A stretch of 49,035 nucleotides of DNA from Actinomycetes bacterium (GTDB taxonomy: Bacteria; Actinomycetota; Acidimicrobiia; Acidimicrobiales; Palsa-688), in NCBI GenBank assembly GCA_021787365.1, contig JAJYMB010000074.1:1-49035 (forward strand), in the 5' to 3' direction. Below the pieces are notes generated by a model. It searched no databases, was not told the origin of the DNA, and saw only the letters and a program-made list of their open reading frames with translations. Of the stretch, positions 24,939-32,887 are shown piece after piece. The number at the start of each line of letters is the position of its first letter. The first letter of the stretch is position 1. A program made the position numbers and the translations under genes.

Positions 24939-25583
24939 ATGCCAGTACTAGAGGAACTGCGACAAGCCGTGGTCGACGGCCAGGCCAAGGCCGCCGTAGC
25001 CCGGGCCACCCAGGGCCTGGAGGAGGGCATACCCGCCGAGGTCCTATTGCGCGACGGGCTGATCTCCGCGATGCAAGAGGTAGGCCGGCTGTTCGAAGAG
25101 GGCGAGATCTTCGTGCCCGAGATGCTCGTTTCGGCCCGGGCCATGAACGCGACCTTGGTAGTGCTGAAGCCCCTGCTGGCCACGGAGGGCTCCGAGGCGC
25201 GCTCCGAGGGGAAAGTGGTCATCGGCACCGTGCAGGGCGACCTGCACGAGATCGGCAAGAACCTGGTGGCCATCATGCTCGAAGGCTCGGGCTTCGAAGT
25301 GGTCGACCTCGGGACCGACGTCTCCCCGGAGCGCTTCCTCGAGGCGGCCGAGGCTGGGGCAGACGTGGTGGCCATGTCGGCCTTGCTCACCACCACGATG
25401 ACCAACATGAAGGCGGTGGTGGAGGCCCTTGGCCGGGCCGGCCTGCGGGACAAGGTCCGCATAATCGTCGGTGGCGCCCCCATAACGGACAGGTTCGCGA
25501 GCGAGATCGGTGCCGACGGTTATGCACCAGATGCCTCCAAAGCGGTGCGCAAGGTCCGGGAACTCTTGGCTGTGAAAGCCTGA
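24939..25583 (+). CDS. mtaC: Methyltransferase corrinoid-binding protein
   Basis: A 214-residue cobalamin protein of the MtaC/MtbC/MttC type. An N-terminal four-helix cap (2-85) precedes the B12-binding domain. The cobalt-ligating motif is GDLHEIGKNLV (D101, H103, G106), followed by VDLGTDVSPERF and IIVGGAPIT. It carries the methyl group between MtaB and the UroD-type enzyme. A strong ribosome site (GTAGGAGGAACT) lies before the ATG, 35 bp after the upstream gene. Confidence 0.92.
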   Translation: MPVLEELRQAVVDGQAKAAVARATQGLEEGIPAEVLLRDGLISAMQEVGRLFEEGEIFVPEMLVSARAMNATLVVLKPLLATEGSEARSEGKVVIGTVQGDLHEIGKNLVAIMLEGSGFEVVDLGTDVSPERFLEAAEAGADVVAMSALLTTTMTNMKAVVEALGRAGLRDKVRIIVGGAPITDRFASEIGADGYAPDASKAVRKVRELLAVKA

Positions 25584-25678
25584 CGGGAGGGCACCTTGGC
25601 CAAGGGCGCTCGACTGATGCGCAGGGGACTACCGGAGATTTCGAAGGGAGCAGGCGGGGCACGTCCAGCACTTCGAGG

Positions 25679-25714
25679 GTTGTGCTGTCGGTAAAAGTTG
25701 TGCGGTCGGTAAAA
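25679..25714. repeat. 18-bp tandem duplication
   Basis: GTTGTGCTGTCGGTAAAA is followed directly by GTTGTGCGGTCGGTAAAA (one mismatch), in the gap between the corrinoid protein and the MetH-activation-like gene. Purpose unknown. Confidence 0.8.
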
Positions 25715-25728
25715 GAGGTGCTCGAAAC

Positions 25729-26532
25729 TTGAGCGCCTGCGGTAGCGCTGGCCCACGAGCGAGCACGTGGCTTGCAGGCCCGGGAGGCTCGCACCACGAG
25801 GCGCCCAGGCTCGAAACCAAGCCGGTCGACGCGGCGGTTGTGTTTCGCGACTGGGACCTGCGCCCGAACGTCGATATGGTGCTGCGGGCACTGGGCGCGG
25901 ACTCGGGACGTGCAGGCAAGGGGTCGCCAGCCGCTGTCGGCCTTGCCGAAGAGGCCGTTACGGCTGGCCAAGGGCTGCTCCAGCCAGCCGTAGTGGCGGC
26001 GTCGTGCGCGGTGACAGGGCTCCGTCACCAACGGCTCCAGCTCGAAGGTGGTGGTTACCTGGCGGGGCCGCTCATCAACGAGCACCTGTACGGCGCGCGC
26101 TCCGTCGTGGCTGCCGTTTGTACGATCGGGCCCGCCTTGGAGACGGAGGCCTCGGGCTGGTTCGCCCGCGACCCGGCCCTAAGCGTTGCGCTCGACGCGT
26201 TGGGCTCGGCCGCGGTCGACATGCTGGTGGCGGCTTTGTGCCAGCGGGTGGGCGACGAGGCCGTGGCCGAGGGGCTGCAGACCACGATGCCGCTCAGCCC
26301 AGGCTTGACGGGCTGGCCGGTGGCGACCGGCCAGCGTCAGTTGTTCGCTCTGGTGGACGCCTCTTCGGCTGGCGTCACCCTGACCGGGAGCTACATGATG
26401 CTGCCCCGGAAGTCCGCTTCGCTCGTGATCGGCATCGGGCCACAAGTCGACCGCGGCGGGGAACCCTGCGACTACTGCAGCATGGCCGCCACTTGCCGCT
26501 ACCGGCAACGACGGGTCTCCGACCATGGGTGA
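25729..26532 (+). CDS. MetH activation-domain-like protein (corrinoid reactivation)
   Basis: A 267-residue protein resembling the S-adenosylmethionine-binding activation domain of cobalamin-dependent methionine synthase, as a stand-alone protein. Recognisable are AAVCTIGPALETEA, LDALGSAAVDMLV, SPGLTGWPVATGQRQLF and TLTGSYMMLPRKSASLVIGIG. A C-terminal cysteine cluster (CDYCSMAATC) follows. Such genes often sit next to corrinoid methyltransferases and probably help restore oxidised cobalamin. The start is uncertain: TTG 25729 is the longest option and the first ~30 residues look non-conserved. Confidence 0.78.
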   Translation: MSACGSAGPRASTWLAGPGGSHHEAPRLETKPVDAAVVFRDWDLRPNVDMVLRALGADSGRAGKGSPAAVGLAEEAVTAGQGLLQPAVVAASCAVTGLRHQRLQLEGGGYLAGPLINEHLYGARSVVAAVCTIGPALETEASGWFARDPALSVALDALGSAAVDMLVAALCQRVGDEAVAEGLQTTMPLSPGLTGWPVATGQRQLFALVDASSAGVTLTGSYMMLPRKSASLVIGIGPQVDRGGEPCDYCSMAATCRYRQRRVSDHG

Positions 26533-26610
26533 GGCCGCTGCTCCCGCGTGCCTCGAGCTGAGCCTGCAGGGCTCCTTCGAGCACCACCCCTGGCTGGATG
26601 GGAGGCACTG

Positions 26611-27990
26611 ATGGTGGAGTACACACGCTTGGCGGTCGATGACCTCGACCAGTTCGTCTTCGGCCGCTGCCCATTTCCCCTGCAGGTCGGCGACGGGTTG
26701 AAGTTGGGCGACGGGACGGTCTACCCGGAGCTCAACTTCACGCTGCCCCCCATGCAGGTCAACGCCGCCACCATGGACCAGGTGCGCCGGGAGTACACCC
26801 AGATGGTCGAGGAGGCCTGTGCCCGTGCCGTCGACCTCCAGGTGCCCGGGCTCGTCGTGGAACTGGAGCTGCTGCCCGACCTCACTCGGCAGCCGCAGTG
26901 GGGGGCTGAGGTGACCGCCATCTTGCGCACTGCACTGGACAAGTACGCGGCCAGCGACGGGCTGAGGAGCGCCCTGCGGGTGACCCCCAACGACAACCGC
27001 GACTTCGTGCGCCCTCCCCTGCTGCGGGAAGGAGAGGAGTGGGAAAAGATGGTGGCCACCTTCGACCTGTGCGCGGAGGCAGGCGCCGACCTGCTGTCGA
27101 TAGAGAGCACGGGGGGCAAGGAGGTCCATGACGACGCCCTGCTGAACGGTGACCTTGCCGGCTCGGTGTTCGCCCTCGGGGTGCTGGCCAGCCGGGACAT
27201 GGCCCAGCTCTGGGACCTCATCGTGGACGTGGCGGCCAAACGGCAGGTGGTGGCGGCGGGGGACAGCGCCTGTGGGTTCGCCAACACGGCCATGGCCCTG
27301 GCCGACACCCGCCACATCCCCAAAGTGCTGGCGGCCCTGGTGCGGGTGCTCAGCGTCCCGAGGAGCCTGGTCGCCTACGAACGAGGAGCCGTAGGGCCGG
27401 GGAAGGACTGCGCCTACGAGAACGTGTACCTGAAGGCCATCACCGGCTACCCGATGGCCCTCGAGGGGGCCGAGGCGGCCTGCGCCCACCTCTCGCCGGT
27501 CGGGAACATCGCCAAAGCGGTGGCCGACCTGTGGAGCAACGAGTCTGTCCAGAACATAAAGCTCCTGGGCGCCATGGCCCCAACGGTCTCCATGGAGCAA
27601 CTCGCTTACGCCACGCGGCTCATGAACGAGGCGACCAGAGCGGGGCAGGCAACCCTGCTGCGGGACCTGTTCGTGGCGAGCGACACGGACAAGGACCCCC
27701 AGGCCTACGTGCTGCGGCCCGATGTAGCACTGAAGCTTGGAGCGGAGATCCTGGCCGAACCGACCCCTTACCTTCGGACACGCCGGGCGGCGCTCGCCGG
27801 CCTTGGCGCGCTCCGTCGAGGCGAGGCGGAGGGAGCCTTCCTCCTGAGAAGAGCGGAGAGCAACTGGCTCCGCCGGCTCTCCGAGCAGGCCGAGCAGCTG
27901 CCCGAAGACGAAGGCCATTTCATCGAGGAAATGGTGGCCCGCGTCGACCGTGAGAAGGTCCGCCTCGGCCAGTACGGCCTCGACGCATGA
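26611..27990 (+). CDS. mtaB: Methanol:corrinoid methyltransferase
   Basis: A 459-residue MtaB-type enzyme that cleaves the C-O bond of methanol and methylates the corrinoid protein. The zinc ligands known from the Methanosarcina enzyme (Glu, Cys, Cys) are in place: LSIESTGGKEVHDDAL (E165), AGDSACGFANTAMAL (C221) and GKDCAYENVYLKAI (C267). Length matches the family. ATG 26611 follows GGGAGG. The stop overlaps the ATG of the reductive activator. Substrate preference (methanol or a related methoxy compound) is inferred from these motifs. Confidence 0.92.
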   Translation: MVEYTRLAVDDLDQFVFGRCPFPLQVGDGLKLGDGTVYPELNFTLPPMQVNAATMDQVRREYTQMVEEACARAVDLQVPGLVVELELLPDLTRQPQWGAEVTAILRTALDKYAASDGLRSALRVTPNDNRDFVRPPLLREGEEWEKMVATFDLCAEAGADLLSIESTGGKEVHDDALLNGDLAGSVFALGVLASRDMAQLWDLIVDVAAKRQVVAAGDSACGFANTAMALADTRHIPKVLAALVRVLSVPRSLVAYERGAVGPGKDCAYENVYLKAITGYPMALEGAEAACAHLSPVGNIAKAVADLWSNESVQNIKLLGAMAPTVSMEQLAYATRLMNEATRAGQATLLRDLFVASDTDKDPQAYVLRPDVALKLGAEILAEPTPYLRTRRAALAGLGALRRGEAEGAFLLRRAESNWLRRLSEQAEQLPEDEGHFIEEMVARVDREKVRLGQYGLDA

Positions 27991-29840
27991 CCCAGGTCCT
28001 CCACCGGGGCCCAGCCGCGCCGCCCCGATTGCGCGTCGAACTTCAACCGACCGGGCGCCGAGTGGACGTCGAGGCTGGGTCCGACCTGCTTTCGGCTGTC
28101 CAGGCCGCCGCGGTGGGTATCGTCGCGGTCTGCGGTGGCCACGGTGCCTGTGGCAGCTGCAAAGTCCGTGTGGTCCGCGGCGACTTGGCCCCGCCCACCG
28201 ACGCCGAACGGTCTCTTCTCGGCCCAGGCGAACTGGCAGGGGGTTTCCGGCTGGCGTGCCAGGCCCGGGTGCTCTCGGACTGCACCGTGGGCATCCCGGA
28301 GGGCTCGCTCAGTGCCTCTCAGCGCCTTGCCTTCGAAGGCGGGGGAGTGGCAGTGGGCGCGGACACGCCGGTCCTGCCGGTCGATGTCGAAGTCGAGCCA
28401 CCTGGGCTCGGCGACCTGCGTTCTGACGCGGCTCGGCTCCTCGACGCCATTGCCGCCACCAACGGCCTCCGGCCCGAGGTGGACGTGCCCGTGCTGGCGC
28501 AACTGCCCACGCGCCTTCGCGCCGAAGGTTGGTCGGTGAGAGCGGTGGTGAGCCAGCCCGAGCGAGGGCTGCCGAGGCTCGTGGGCGTGCTGCCGCCCGG
28601 CACGGAGCCGTTGGGCTTGGCGGTCGACCTGGGGACGACCAAACTGGCCGCCTACCTCGTGAGCATGGAAAGCGGGACGACGCTCGCGCAGGCCGGGGCC
28701 ATGAACCCTCAGATAGCTTTCGGCGAGGACGTCATGAGCCGCATCACGCGCGCCAACGAGTCGCCGGCGAACGCCCGGCTGTTGCGCGACAGCGTCGTGG
28801 AGGCCCTGGGCTCGCTCGTCGAACAGCTCTGCGCCCAATCGGGGCGTTCGTACTACGACATCGTGGACGCCGTCGTCGTCGGCAACACCGCCATGCACCA
28901 CCTCCTGCTCGGCTTGCCCGTGCGCCAACTAGGAGAAGCGCCCTATGTGCCCGCGGCCAGCGACCCCGTCGAGGCCCCAGCGGCCAGCATCGGCCTCAGG
29001 CTCAACCCGGGCGCCCCCTGCTACTTACCGCCCAACATCGCCGGCTTCGTGGGAGCTGACCACGTCGCCATGGTGCTGGCTGCCGGGCTCGGCTCGACCG
29101 AGCGGACAGTCCTAGGCCTCGACATAGGCACCAACACCGAGATCTCGCTCAGCTACCGGGGGCACCTGCGGAGCTGCTCGACCGCGTCTGGGCCGGCGTT
29201 CGAAGGGGCCCGCATCCGCCAAGGCATGCGGGCAGCCCCAGGGGCGGTCGAGCACGTGAGGTACGTGGGCGACCGGTTCTTGGTGCAGACGGTGGACAAC
29301 GCGCCGGCCATCGGCATCTGCGGCTCGGGGATCCTCGATGCAGTGGCAGAAGCCCGGAAAGCGGGGGTGCTCGACAGCCGGGGCGCACTGTCGCGCCAGC
29401 ACCCGCTCGTCTGGCGCAGCGAGCACGGCCCGAGCTGCCTGCTCGTCGGGGCCGACCAGGCGGGCAACGGGAGGGACATCTTCTTCACCCGCTCGGACGT
29501 CAACGAGATCCAGCTCGCCAAAGGGGCGGTCCGAGCGGGGACCAAGGTGCTCCTGGCGGAGGCCGGCATCACCGAGGAGGCCCTCGACGAAGTTGTCATG
29601 GCGGGGGCGTTCGGCACCTACCTCGACGTAGGCAGCGCTGTCGCCATCGGAATGCTGCCGGCCGTACCGCTCGACCGCTACCGCCAGATCGGCAACGGCG
29701 CTGGCCGGGGGGCCGTCGAGATGCTCGTGAGCCGAGACCAGCGCTCGCTGGCCCGAGAGGTCGCCAAGCGCTCGGAGTACATAGAGCTGACGGTTTACCC
29801 CGGTTTCGTCGACATTTTCGCAGACTCCCTGCCGCTTTGA
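27987..29840 (+). CDS. Reductive activator of corrinoid proteins (RamA/RACo type)
   Basis: A 617-residue protein with an N-terminal ferredoxin-like 2Fe-2S domain (CX5CX2C at C49, C55, C58 and C91). A linker and a C-terminal ASKHA-type ATPase domain follow (LGLAVDLGTTKLAAYLV, VVVGNTAMHHLLLG, LGLDIGTNTEISL, ICGSGILDAVAEA). This is the RACo/AcsV-like architecture (DUF4445) that uses ATP and a low-potential electron to reduce inactive Co(II) cobalamin. It overlaps mtaB (ATGA), so it is part of the same operon, and it services the corrinoid protein. Confidence 0.92.
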   Translation: MTQVLHRGPAAPPRLRVELQPTGRRVDVEAGSDLLSAVQAAAVGIVAVCGGHGACGSCKVRVVRGDLAPPTDAERSLLGPGELAGGFRLACQARVLSDCTVGIPEGSLSASQRLAFEGGGVAVGADTPVLPVDVEVEPPGLGDLRSDAARLLDAIAATNGLRPEVDVPVLAQLPTRLRAEGWSVRAVVSQPERGLPRLVGVLPPGTEPLGLAVDLGTTKLAAYLVSMESGTTLAQAGAMNPQIAFGEDVMSRITRANESPANARLLRDSVVEALGSLVEQLCAQSGRSYYDIVDAVVVGNTAMHHLLLGLPVRQLGEAPYVPAASDPVEAPAASIGLRLNPGAPCYLPPNIAGFVGADHVAMVLAAGLGSTERTVLGLDIGTNTEISLSYRGHLRSCSTASGPAFEGARIRQGMRAAPGAVEHVRYVGDRFLVQTVDNAPAIGICGSGILDAVAEARKAGVLDSRGALSRQHPLVWRSEHGPSCLLVGADQAGNGRDIFFTRSDVNEIQLAKGAVRAGTKVLLAEAGITEEALDEVVMAGAFGTYLDVGSAVAIGMLPAVPLDRYRQIGNGAGRGAVEMLVSRDQRSLAREVAKRSEYIELTVYPGFVDIFADSLPL

Positions 29841-29960
29841 GGAGTAGCAGGTGCGGCGTGAGGGCCTAGCCGCAGGGTGACAGCTGAGGTGGTACTTGTC
29901 CGGCCTGGCGGCGCCGGCGCGCAACAGCTAGCGTTGCGACAGCTAAGGCAAAGGGCTTGC

Positions 29961-30368
29961 ATGGCATCAGTCAGTGTCCGCTACATCGTCTACGACGTTG
30001 ACGCCGCTATTGACTTCTACTGCGGCCAGCTCGGCTTTCACGAGGAGATGCACCCGGCACCTGCCTTCGCCATGCTCTCGCGTGGCCCCCTCCGCCTGGT
30101 CCTGAGCTCCCCAGGTGGCGGGCCTGGCGGCGGTCAGGCTATGCCCGATGGCAGGGTCCCCGAACCTGGGGGCTGGAACCGCTTTTCCATCGAGGTCGAC
30201 GACCTCGAGCCCATGGTGGAGTCGCTGCGGGCGGCCGGCGCCCACTTCCGCAACGACATCGTTACTGGAACCGGTGGCAAGCAGATCCTCGTGGAAGACC
30301 CGTCGGGAAACCCGGTCGAGCTGTTCCAGCCGACGCTCGCCGAAGCTCGGCTCGACAAGAACTCCTGA
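29961..30368 (+). CDS. VOC-family (glyoxalase/dioxygenase-fold) protein
   Basis: A 135-residue vicinal-oxygen-chelate protein. VRYIVYDVDAAIDFYCGQLGF is the first beta-alpha-beta unit, and KQILVEDPSGNPVELFQP carries the C-terminal metal Glu. The protein could be a lyase, dioxygenase or antibiotic-binding protein. It starts 120 bp after the activator gene with no strong ribosome site, so membership in the methyl operon is uncertain. Confidence 0.8.
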   Translation: MASVSVRYIVYDVDAAIDFYCGQLGFHEEMHPAPAFAMLSRGPLRLVLSSPGGGPGGGQAMPDGRVPEPGGWNRFSIEVDDLEPMVESLRAAGAHFRNDIVTGTGGKQILVEDPSGNPVELFQPTLAEARLDKNS

Positions 30369-30981
30369 GCCCCGAGAAGATGCCCTCGTCTTAGCCCGCT
30401 CATGGCTCTTTGACGGGCCGTCTTCTATAAGACGCCCCCAACCCCGGCCCGATGTCACCCGCGGGTGCGCGCCCTCGCCCGGGGCTGCGGCCCTGGTGCC
30501 TCCCAGGCCGGTGTTGACATGGAACTGGTGAACGTGACGACGAGAAGAGCGCATCGGGCAGTTCTGGGAGAAAGAACTGTGCCTGTTCCTGATGAATGCG
30601 CCCCGCCGGCAACCACGTCCAACAGTTCGGTGGCCCTCGCCCTCCACCATGGCCCAGATGGTGCAGCCGGGACCGTTGCTCGGGGGCGCGGGCGTCGAAG
30701 GGCGCGGCCCTGAGGCCCCTCCTCCGCCGGCCGCGCTGCCCGAGGACGGCCTGGCCCACCCCCTCCGACCAACCAGCCCGCCGAGCTCCGCCTGCCGGCT
30801 AACGGTGCGGTGGTGGCAGCCGCCCCTTCGGCTGAAGCTGTGCCAAGAAGGTTCCGAGTAGAGCAAGCGAACAGCGCTCCAGCCATCTTGTAGACGAAAG
30901 TGGCAAAATAGACCGTTTTCGTCTACAAGAAGCCCCCTCAGCCAATTTGGCAGTAGGACTGCGGCCGGCCACGTAAGAGCT
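30369..30981. other. Gene-free stretch after the corrinoid cluster
   Basis: No supported gene. It holds a small hairpin (GGG-C-CGTCTT/AAGACG-C-CCC, 30415-30438) without a T-run, which could close the upstream transcript. It also holds the 14-bp inverted repeat listed separately. Long open frames here are proline/arginine-rich and look like high-GC artefacts. Confidence 0.5.
30886..30930. repeat. Perfect 14-bp inverted repeat with AT-rich centre
   Basis: TCTTGTAGACGAAA (30886-30899) and TTTCGTCTACAAGA (30917-30930) flank a 17-bp spacer. The symmetry and length suggest a protein-binding site or a relic of a mobile-element end; on the RNA level it would be a strong hairpin. Confidence 0.75.
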
Positions 30982-31206
30982 TCATCGACCGCGTACACAA
31001 GTGCTGGGGCGAGGGCCAGGACGGTGCCCCGGTCCAACTCTGCGAGCACCACGTCTCGGAGAACGGCCTTGCTGGCCGATGAACATCACGGGCCTGCTGA
31101 GAGCGACCTGCCTACTGGGGGCAAGGGGCGCGAATGCAGCTACCACCGCAGGCTTTGTGAGCCGGGCAAAGACGCTGGTATCGGTCAGGTACCGGATCCG
31201 CGCCAT
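30982..31206 (-). pseudogene. VapC-like PIN toxin remnant
   Basis: The first ~42 residues match a VapC toxin start: RIRYLTDTSVFARLTKPAVV with the first PIN aspartate (DTS). After PVMF the frame is lost, and the remaining catalytic acidic residues are not recognisable. The ATG follows directly on the stop of the antitoxin-like fragment, the normal toxin-antitoxin arrangement. Confidence 0.6.
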
Positions 31207-31416
31207 TTACTGGTCGCTGCCCCAGGCGTGCTCGGTCTCTTCGAAATCGAACCGGCCTTCTTGGCTGAAGATTGCGATGAGCTCGAGCGCCCGGTAGAGG
31301 GTCGAACGTGACACTCCGCCGAGCGCCTGGCAGATCTCCGGGCGCTCCCTGGCCGTCCTGGAGGACGACGTAGCTGCCGGGACCGGCCAACTCGACGCCC
31401 TGTCCTCCCCGGGCAT
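31207..31416 (-). pseudogene. VapB-like/helix-turn-helix antitoxin fragment
   Basis: The C-terminal part (ELIAIFSQEGRFDFEETEHA) resembles VapB tails, and the preceding PEICQALGGVSRSTLYRAL is a helix-turn-helix of the kind that ends serine resolvases. The upstream continuation lies in other frames. The piece may be a chimera of a resolvase end and an antitoxin, or a poorly conserved antitoxin; it ends TAA just before the VapC ATG. Confidence 0.4.
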
Positions 31417-31510
31417 GCAGGCTCTCGCCCCTCCCTCGGCCAGGTGACGCCGAGCCCGCTCGTCCCACTGCGGTCGCCGACCTGGCGACTGCGACCACCA
31501 TCGTGCCTGT

Positions 31511-32488
31511 TGTTACCGGCATCTTTTGCTGATGCTGTATCCGCTTGATCCGGCAAGGATAATTGGGGCCGGACTCGAGTCGAGAGACTGGACGGAGCCG
31601 AGGGATGGGTCCCGGTCTGGTAACAACGCGACGTGGCGATCAGCTGGCCGTGCCGAGCGTCGGTCGCGGTGTACTCGGGATGGGGGCGCAAGGTGCCAGC
31701 TCCTCGCCCGCACTGTGCGCGCTGCGCGTTGCCCATGGCCTTCGATGGCAGCTACCCCCGTTTTGTACGCGAAGCGGGCAAGTTGTACATGATCTTCGTG
31801 CGGCGTGCGCGCTGCGGGGGCTGCGGCGCGGGCGAGCCGTCGCTGCCCGACTTCGTGCTGGCCAGGCGCCGGGACAGCACGGCGGCCGTCGGGGCGGCCG
31901 TGCCCGCTCCCGCCGGCGTCGGCTTGCCCGAGGGCCCCGCCAGTCTCTACCAGGGCGTCCCGGGCCGGACCGTGCGGTCCTGGCGCCAGCGCTTCTCCCA
32001 ACTTGCCGGGGAGCTCTCGGCGCTGTTCGAGGCACTGGCGGCCGAGAGGAGCGCCCCGGCGCCGGCGCACGGAGCTGGGCCGCCCACCCACCACGCTGTG
32101 GTCGCGACCGGGCGGTTCTGGCAGACGGCGCGCCGGCGCGTGGGCGACGTCCCCCCGGCCTGGCCACTCGCCAATGTCGTGGTCGGCAGCAGCCTGCTGG
32201 CCGCCCGCGTGGACCCGCCGCGGCCGGGGAACCCTCGGCTCACCTGCCGCTCACGCGCACTTGAACTGGGGTTTGGCGGAGCGCCACGGCACCGTCGCGT
32301 GGCGCTCGGCCGGGCTCCTCTCGGGACTACATCCCCATCGCCATTGCCGGAACGAGCACGACCTTTTGGGGAGGCGGGTTTGCTCCGCCCCCCTTGGGCA
32401 GCAGCAACGTGAGCGTGACCGATCAGCTCTGCCGAAACGTCATCATGCAAAGCTGCCGAACCGTTGCCATTTAAAGATGCCGGTAACA
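31511..32488 (+). mobile_element. 978-bp insertion with 16-bp inverted repeats carrying a DUF6431 gene
   Basis: TGTTACCGGCATCTTT at 31511-31526 is perfectly inverted at 32473-32488, and the element is flanked by the 5-bp direct repeat CCTGT (31506-31510 and 32489-32493). Inside is one gene of the DUF6431 family and no DDE transposase. Near the right end the motif GCTCTGCCGAAACGT recurs as AGCTGCCGAACCGT, possible transposase-binding subterminal repeats. It is probably a deletion derivative mobilised in trans by a related complete element. Confidence 0.78.
31693..32412 (+). CDS. DUF6431-family protein of a mobile element
   Basis: About 239 residues. The N-terminal part has a zinc-ribbon-like pair (HCARC…GSYPRFVREAG…RARCGGCG), then LPDFVLARRRDS and a helix-turn-helix-like segment GVPGRTVRSWRQRFSQLAGEL. 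This fits the actinobacterial DUF6431 family, which is usually found beside transposases (family recalled, not searched). GTG 31693 is the best start near the conserved region. The C-terminal ~60 residues are basic and poorly conserved. It is probably a DNA-binding accessory protein of the element. Confidence 0.65.
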   Translation: MPAPRPHCARCALPMAFDGSYPRFVREAGKLYMIFVRRARCGGCGAGEPSLPDFVLARRRDSTAAVGAAVPAPAGVGLPEGPASLYQGVPGRTVRSWRQRFSQLAGELSALFEALAAERSAPAPAHGAGPPTHHAVVATGRFWQTARRRVGDVPPAWPLANVVVGSSLLAARVDPPRPGNPRLTCRSRALELGFGGAPRHRRVALGRAPLGTTSPSPLPERARPFGEAGLLRPPWAAAT

Positions 32489-32594
32489 CCTGTCAGCGCC
32501 AATCCGGCAACCGTCACGCTCCGTACGGCCTACTGCTTTGCGGCCGTTACAGCCGCTCACCGGCTACCAGGTGACGCACGGGAGGCCCGGCTGT

Positions 32595-32770
32595 CATCGA
32601 CTTCGAGACCGCCTACTGACCGGGTCGAGGGGCCCACACCGGAGCAGGTCCCTTCGTGGGCGTCGTGGCCGGTGACCGGGGCCTCGCCATCGGAGGAGGG
32701 AGCGCTCCACGAGAGCGCCACCTGGTCGTTGCCCGGAGTGGCCGTGAGGCCCGTCGGCGTGGCCTGTAGT
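32595..32770 (-). pseudogene. Orphan FN3-domain fragment
   Basis: Reading on the minus strand, PTGLTATPGNDQVALSWSAP and SSDGEAPVTGHDAHEGT are clearly related to the fibronectin type III repeats of the adjacent giant gene. There is no start or signal sequence, and the fragment lies beyond that gene's stop and terminator. It is a leftover of a former, longer repeat array or of a duplicated gene. Confidence 0.7.
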
Positions 32771-32836
32771 AGCAAGTGCCGGTCTTTGCCGCTGTGCTCT
32801 TTCGGGACGTGGCCCTCGGGTGGCGAGCGGCCAAGT

Positions 32837-32869
32837 AAAAAAACGTGGCTTCCCACAACGTGTTGTGGG
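32837..32869 (-). terminator. Terminator-like hairpin after the giant repeat gene
   Basis: CCCACA (32852-32857) pairs with TGTGGG (32864-32869). On the minus strand the hairpin is followed, after eight bases, by a run of seven T. It lies 18 bp after the stop codon. The gap between stem and T-run weakens the call. Confidence 0.5.
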
Positions 32870-32887
32870 GGTGGGCGGCGCCGCGCA

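Noticed and set aside
26179..27918. Very long open frame opposite the mtaB gene
   Set aside because: It mirrors a gene whose catalytic residues are all visible on the other strand; the frame is a high-GC antisense artefact with Gly/His/Arg-rich composition.
30455..30886. Minus-strand frame starting beside the 14-bp inverted repeat
   Set aside because: The ATG placement is suggestive, but the translation is Ala/Gly/Arg-rich and matches no family I know.
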